Positions 62,391 to 64,000 of a DNA stretch of 64,000 nt are shown in pieces. The position numbers were made by a program, and so were the translations under genes. The notes below the pieces were generated by a model, which was not told the origin of the DNA, made no database searches, and was given only the letters and a program-made list of their open reading frames with translations. Each line of letters opens with the position of its first letter. Position 1 is the first letter of the stretch. This DNA comes from Branchiostoma floridae (Eukaryota > Chordata > Leptocardii > Amphioxiformes > Branchiostomatidae), in assembly GCF_000003815.2 (NCBI RefSeq), contig NC_049990.1, forward strand, positions 7,715,010 through 7,779,009. Direction: 5' to 3'.

Positions 62391-63588
62391 AATAGTTCAA
62401 TTTGTAGATCTTAATATCAACAATTAGCTTACCGTTATAAATTGTCCCTTTGTCCATTTATCATTAATAGTGCCTCTTAACACCTTTGCAACCAACAAAG
62501 AACACATGACCATGACCTTTCAACCGCAGATCGATGCCTCGGGGGCCATTCGGGGACGCCAGGCAAGACTCGGAATGTAGAAAAACTAGACTAAGTGATA
62601 GTCAGGCTCGTGATCCAGTGGTAACCGGAGGTAACCTTTGGCTCGTGTTACTCTTGTAGAAAGAAAGGGTTGAAAGAAAAACAGGCGACGGAACAGTGGA
62701 AGACCTGGCGGATTGGATGTTGGGACAGCTCGTGATGAGGTCGCAGACCAAGGACTACTCGTGGATCAGTCAAAAGGAGCAAGACGCAGGGCATTTGCTT
62801 GAGTCGGCCCGATGTTCCCTCAAGGCACGACAGGAACTGTTAAGGTGTTAAGGTAAGGTGAAACGTTAACAGATAGACAACCGTAAGTTTCTTGAAGACA
62901 CTCTGGCTAAGAGTTAGGCGTAAGTCTGTTGTGCGAAGGAAGAACCCTGTAGCTAAATGACCGACGATTAACTTCTGATCCATTTGGTACAGTAGAATAG
63001 CCAGAGTGACATCAGTCAACATTGTAACAACGTTGGTCCGCCGCTTCATACAACTGAACTGCGTCAAATTGCTATCAGGCGCACTTTGCCGTCTGAAATT
63101 GCGACTTTTTTTTCTAAATTTTCAAATTGGTGCATGGTAGGGCCTGACTGTAGAATAGAAGCTATCATATTTTTTCATCTAACCTCGAAGTCATCTGGGC
63201 TTTATACACAATTTTGTTTTGATTGTTGTTTGAACTTTGAAGGACAAATTTAATCGACCTTCAGGTCACTTTTCATTGAGGTCACGAAGGAAGAGGTAAG
63301 GGTCAGACATGCCCCGCTCGTTTGCAAAATTTCCCAGCGCAATTTGGCTACGTATTGATACGATGTTTTCTCTTTTTTCCTCATGTAGAAAGAGCTGTTG
63401 TATACTACTACAGTAGAAGCCAGTATTAACACACACTTCTGTTAACTGCACAGAATCCCAAAATCCCAAACCGGTGTGGTCCAGCTAGATAACTTCGCAT
63501 TATTGCACCATTCGGATAATTGCACCAAATTCACTGGCAAATAGACCGTGCAATGGAGCGGCTTCTACCGTAGCATCATATCGACGAA

Positions 63589-63796
63589 ATGCCAAAAGTG
63601 CGATCCGTTAACAGCCCCCCGGACGGCGGGTGGGGTTGGATGGTGGTCACCAGCACATTCTTCGTCAACATGCTGACGATTGGGAACATGAAGTCTTTCG
63701 GAGTGTTCTACGCAGAGTTCCGGGAGGTTTTCCAGGAGAGTGCGGGGATAACGTCCTTCATCAGCTCTATCCTAGGGGCTTCCGTCTTGATGTTTT
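63589..63796 (+). CDS. Second monocarboxylate-transporter-like gene, first coding exon (partial at window end)
   Basis: The frame starts at an ATG in the context CGACGAAATGCC and encodes a short N-terminus followed by the MCT signature NSPPDGGWGWMVV, TM1 (TFFVNMLTIGNMKSFGVFYA) and the start of TM2. The exon ends at a GTGAGT donor after the codon for VLMF. It parallels exon 1 of the gene at 54431 (PPDGGWGWMVV, IKSFGVFYAAFREVF) but differs at many residues, so it is an older paralogue. The remaining exons would lie to the right of the window. Confidence 0.85.
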
Positions 63797-64000
63797 GTGA
63801 GTATGATGTACAACATAAACTAGAGGCATCTTGAAGCTTACGGCAACCCTCAAGCTCCCAACAGGGTCGTTTAGGACCCCAGGCGTATATTTTGACGAAC
63901 CATTTGAAAATGTTTTCTAACAATCCTTCGGTGACTTAGTTGATTTGAATCTGCCAAACATTAGCCTTAATCAAATACGTAACTGCGATGCATCCAATTG
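63797..64000. other. Start of intron 1 of the second MCT-like gene
   Basis: Non-coding sequence after the donor at 63797, with no further exon before the window end. Confidence 0.7.

Larger units (their letters stand above)
58069..63588. other. Interval between the two MCT-like genes
   Basis: No gene is supported in 5.5 kb. Recognisable contents are a SINE-like stretch (58430-58600), a LINE-type tail (59300-59345), a degenerate tandem repeat (60830-61510) and a long repeat ending in (GAAA)n (61760-62390). Region 62650-63560 is more ordinary in composition and may hold the promoter and 5' exons of the second gene; a GTAAGG donor follows GTTAAG at about 62850. Nothing there can be assigned to a protein. 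Confidence 0.7.

Overview
The window is animal genomic DNA, most likely from a lancelet (Branchiostoma). The genes are intron-rich, with short exons and GT..AG junctions. Intergenic DNA is full of CA microsatellites, small inverted-repeat elements, tRNA-derived SINE-like sequence and LINE ends. The species call is inference from gene content and repeat style; no sequence here proves it.

Positions 1909-51132 hold six tandem head-to-tail copies, all on the minus strand, of one eight-exon gene. It encodes an alpha-2,8-sialyltransferase (ST8Sia family), a type II Golgi glycosyltransferase that adds sialic acid to glycolipids or glycoproteins. From left to right I call them A (1909-6897), B (9022-18021), C (20713-27405), D (30208-34878), E (37143-42515) and F (45225-51132). 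A, C, D and F can be spliced conceptually into complete frames of 407, 411, 407 and 411 residues, with sialylmotifs L, S, III and VS present. B is broken by a 28-bp frameshifting deletion in exon 1, a 41-bp deletion inside the L-motif exon and a 3.9-kb transposon in exon 7. E is broken by a different 1.3-kb transposon in exon 3. All six carry the same 23-bp minisatellite in intron 5, and all six have a perfect cAMP-response-element palindrome 0.5-1.0 kb upstream of the start codon.

The array has a higher-order structure. A, B and C are repeated in the same order as D, E and F, about 28 kb apart, and the first base of the window resumes at about 28468. C resembles F closely at its 3' end but diverges toward its 5' end, as expected if C is a hybrid made by unequal crossing-over. 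Mis-assembly of two divergent haplotypes in tandem is the main alternative.

The array ends near 52.6 kb. On the plus strand, head-to-head with F, lies a monocarboxylate-transporter-like gene (SLC16/MCT family, 54431-58068). Three of its four visible exon segments adjoin or lie near gaps, its middle exons are not visible, and one exon has two frame breaks. The first coding exon of a second MCT-like gene begins at 63589 and runs out of the window. The 5.5 kb between them holds only repeats that I can recognise. Four runs of N (16765-17754, 24082-24186, 54658-54792, 56892-56991) limit what can be said.
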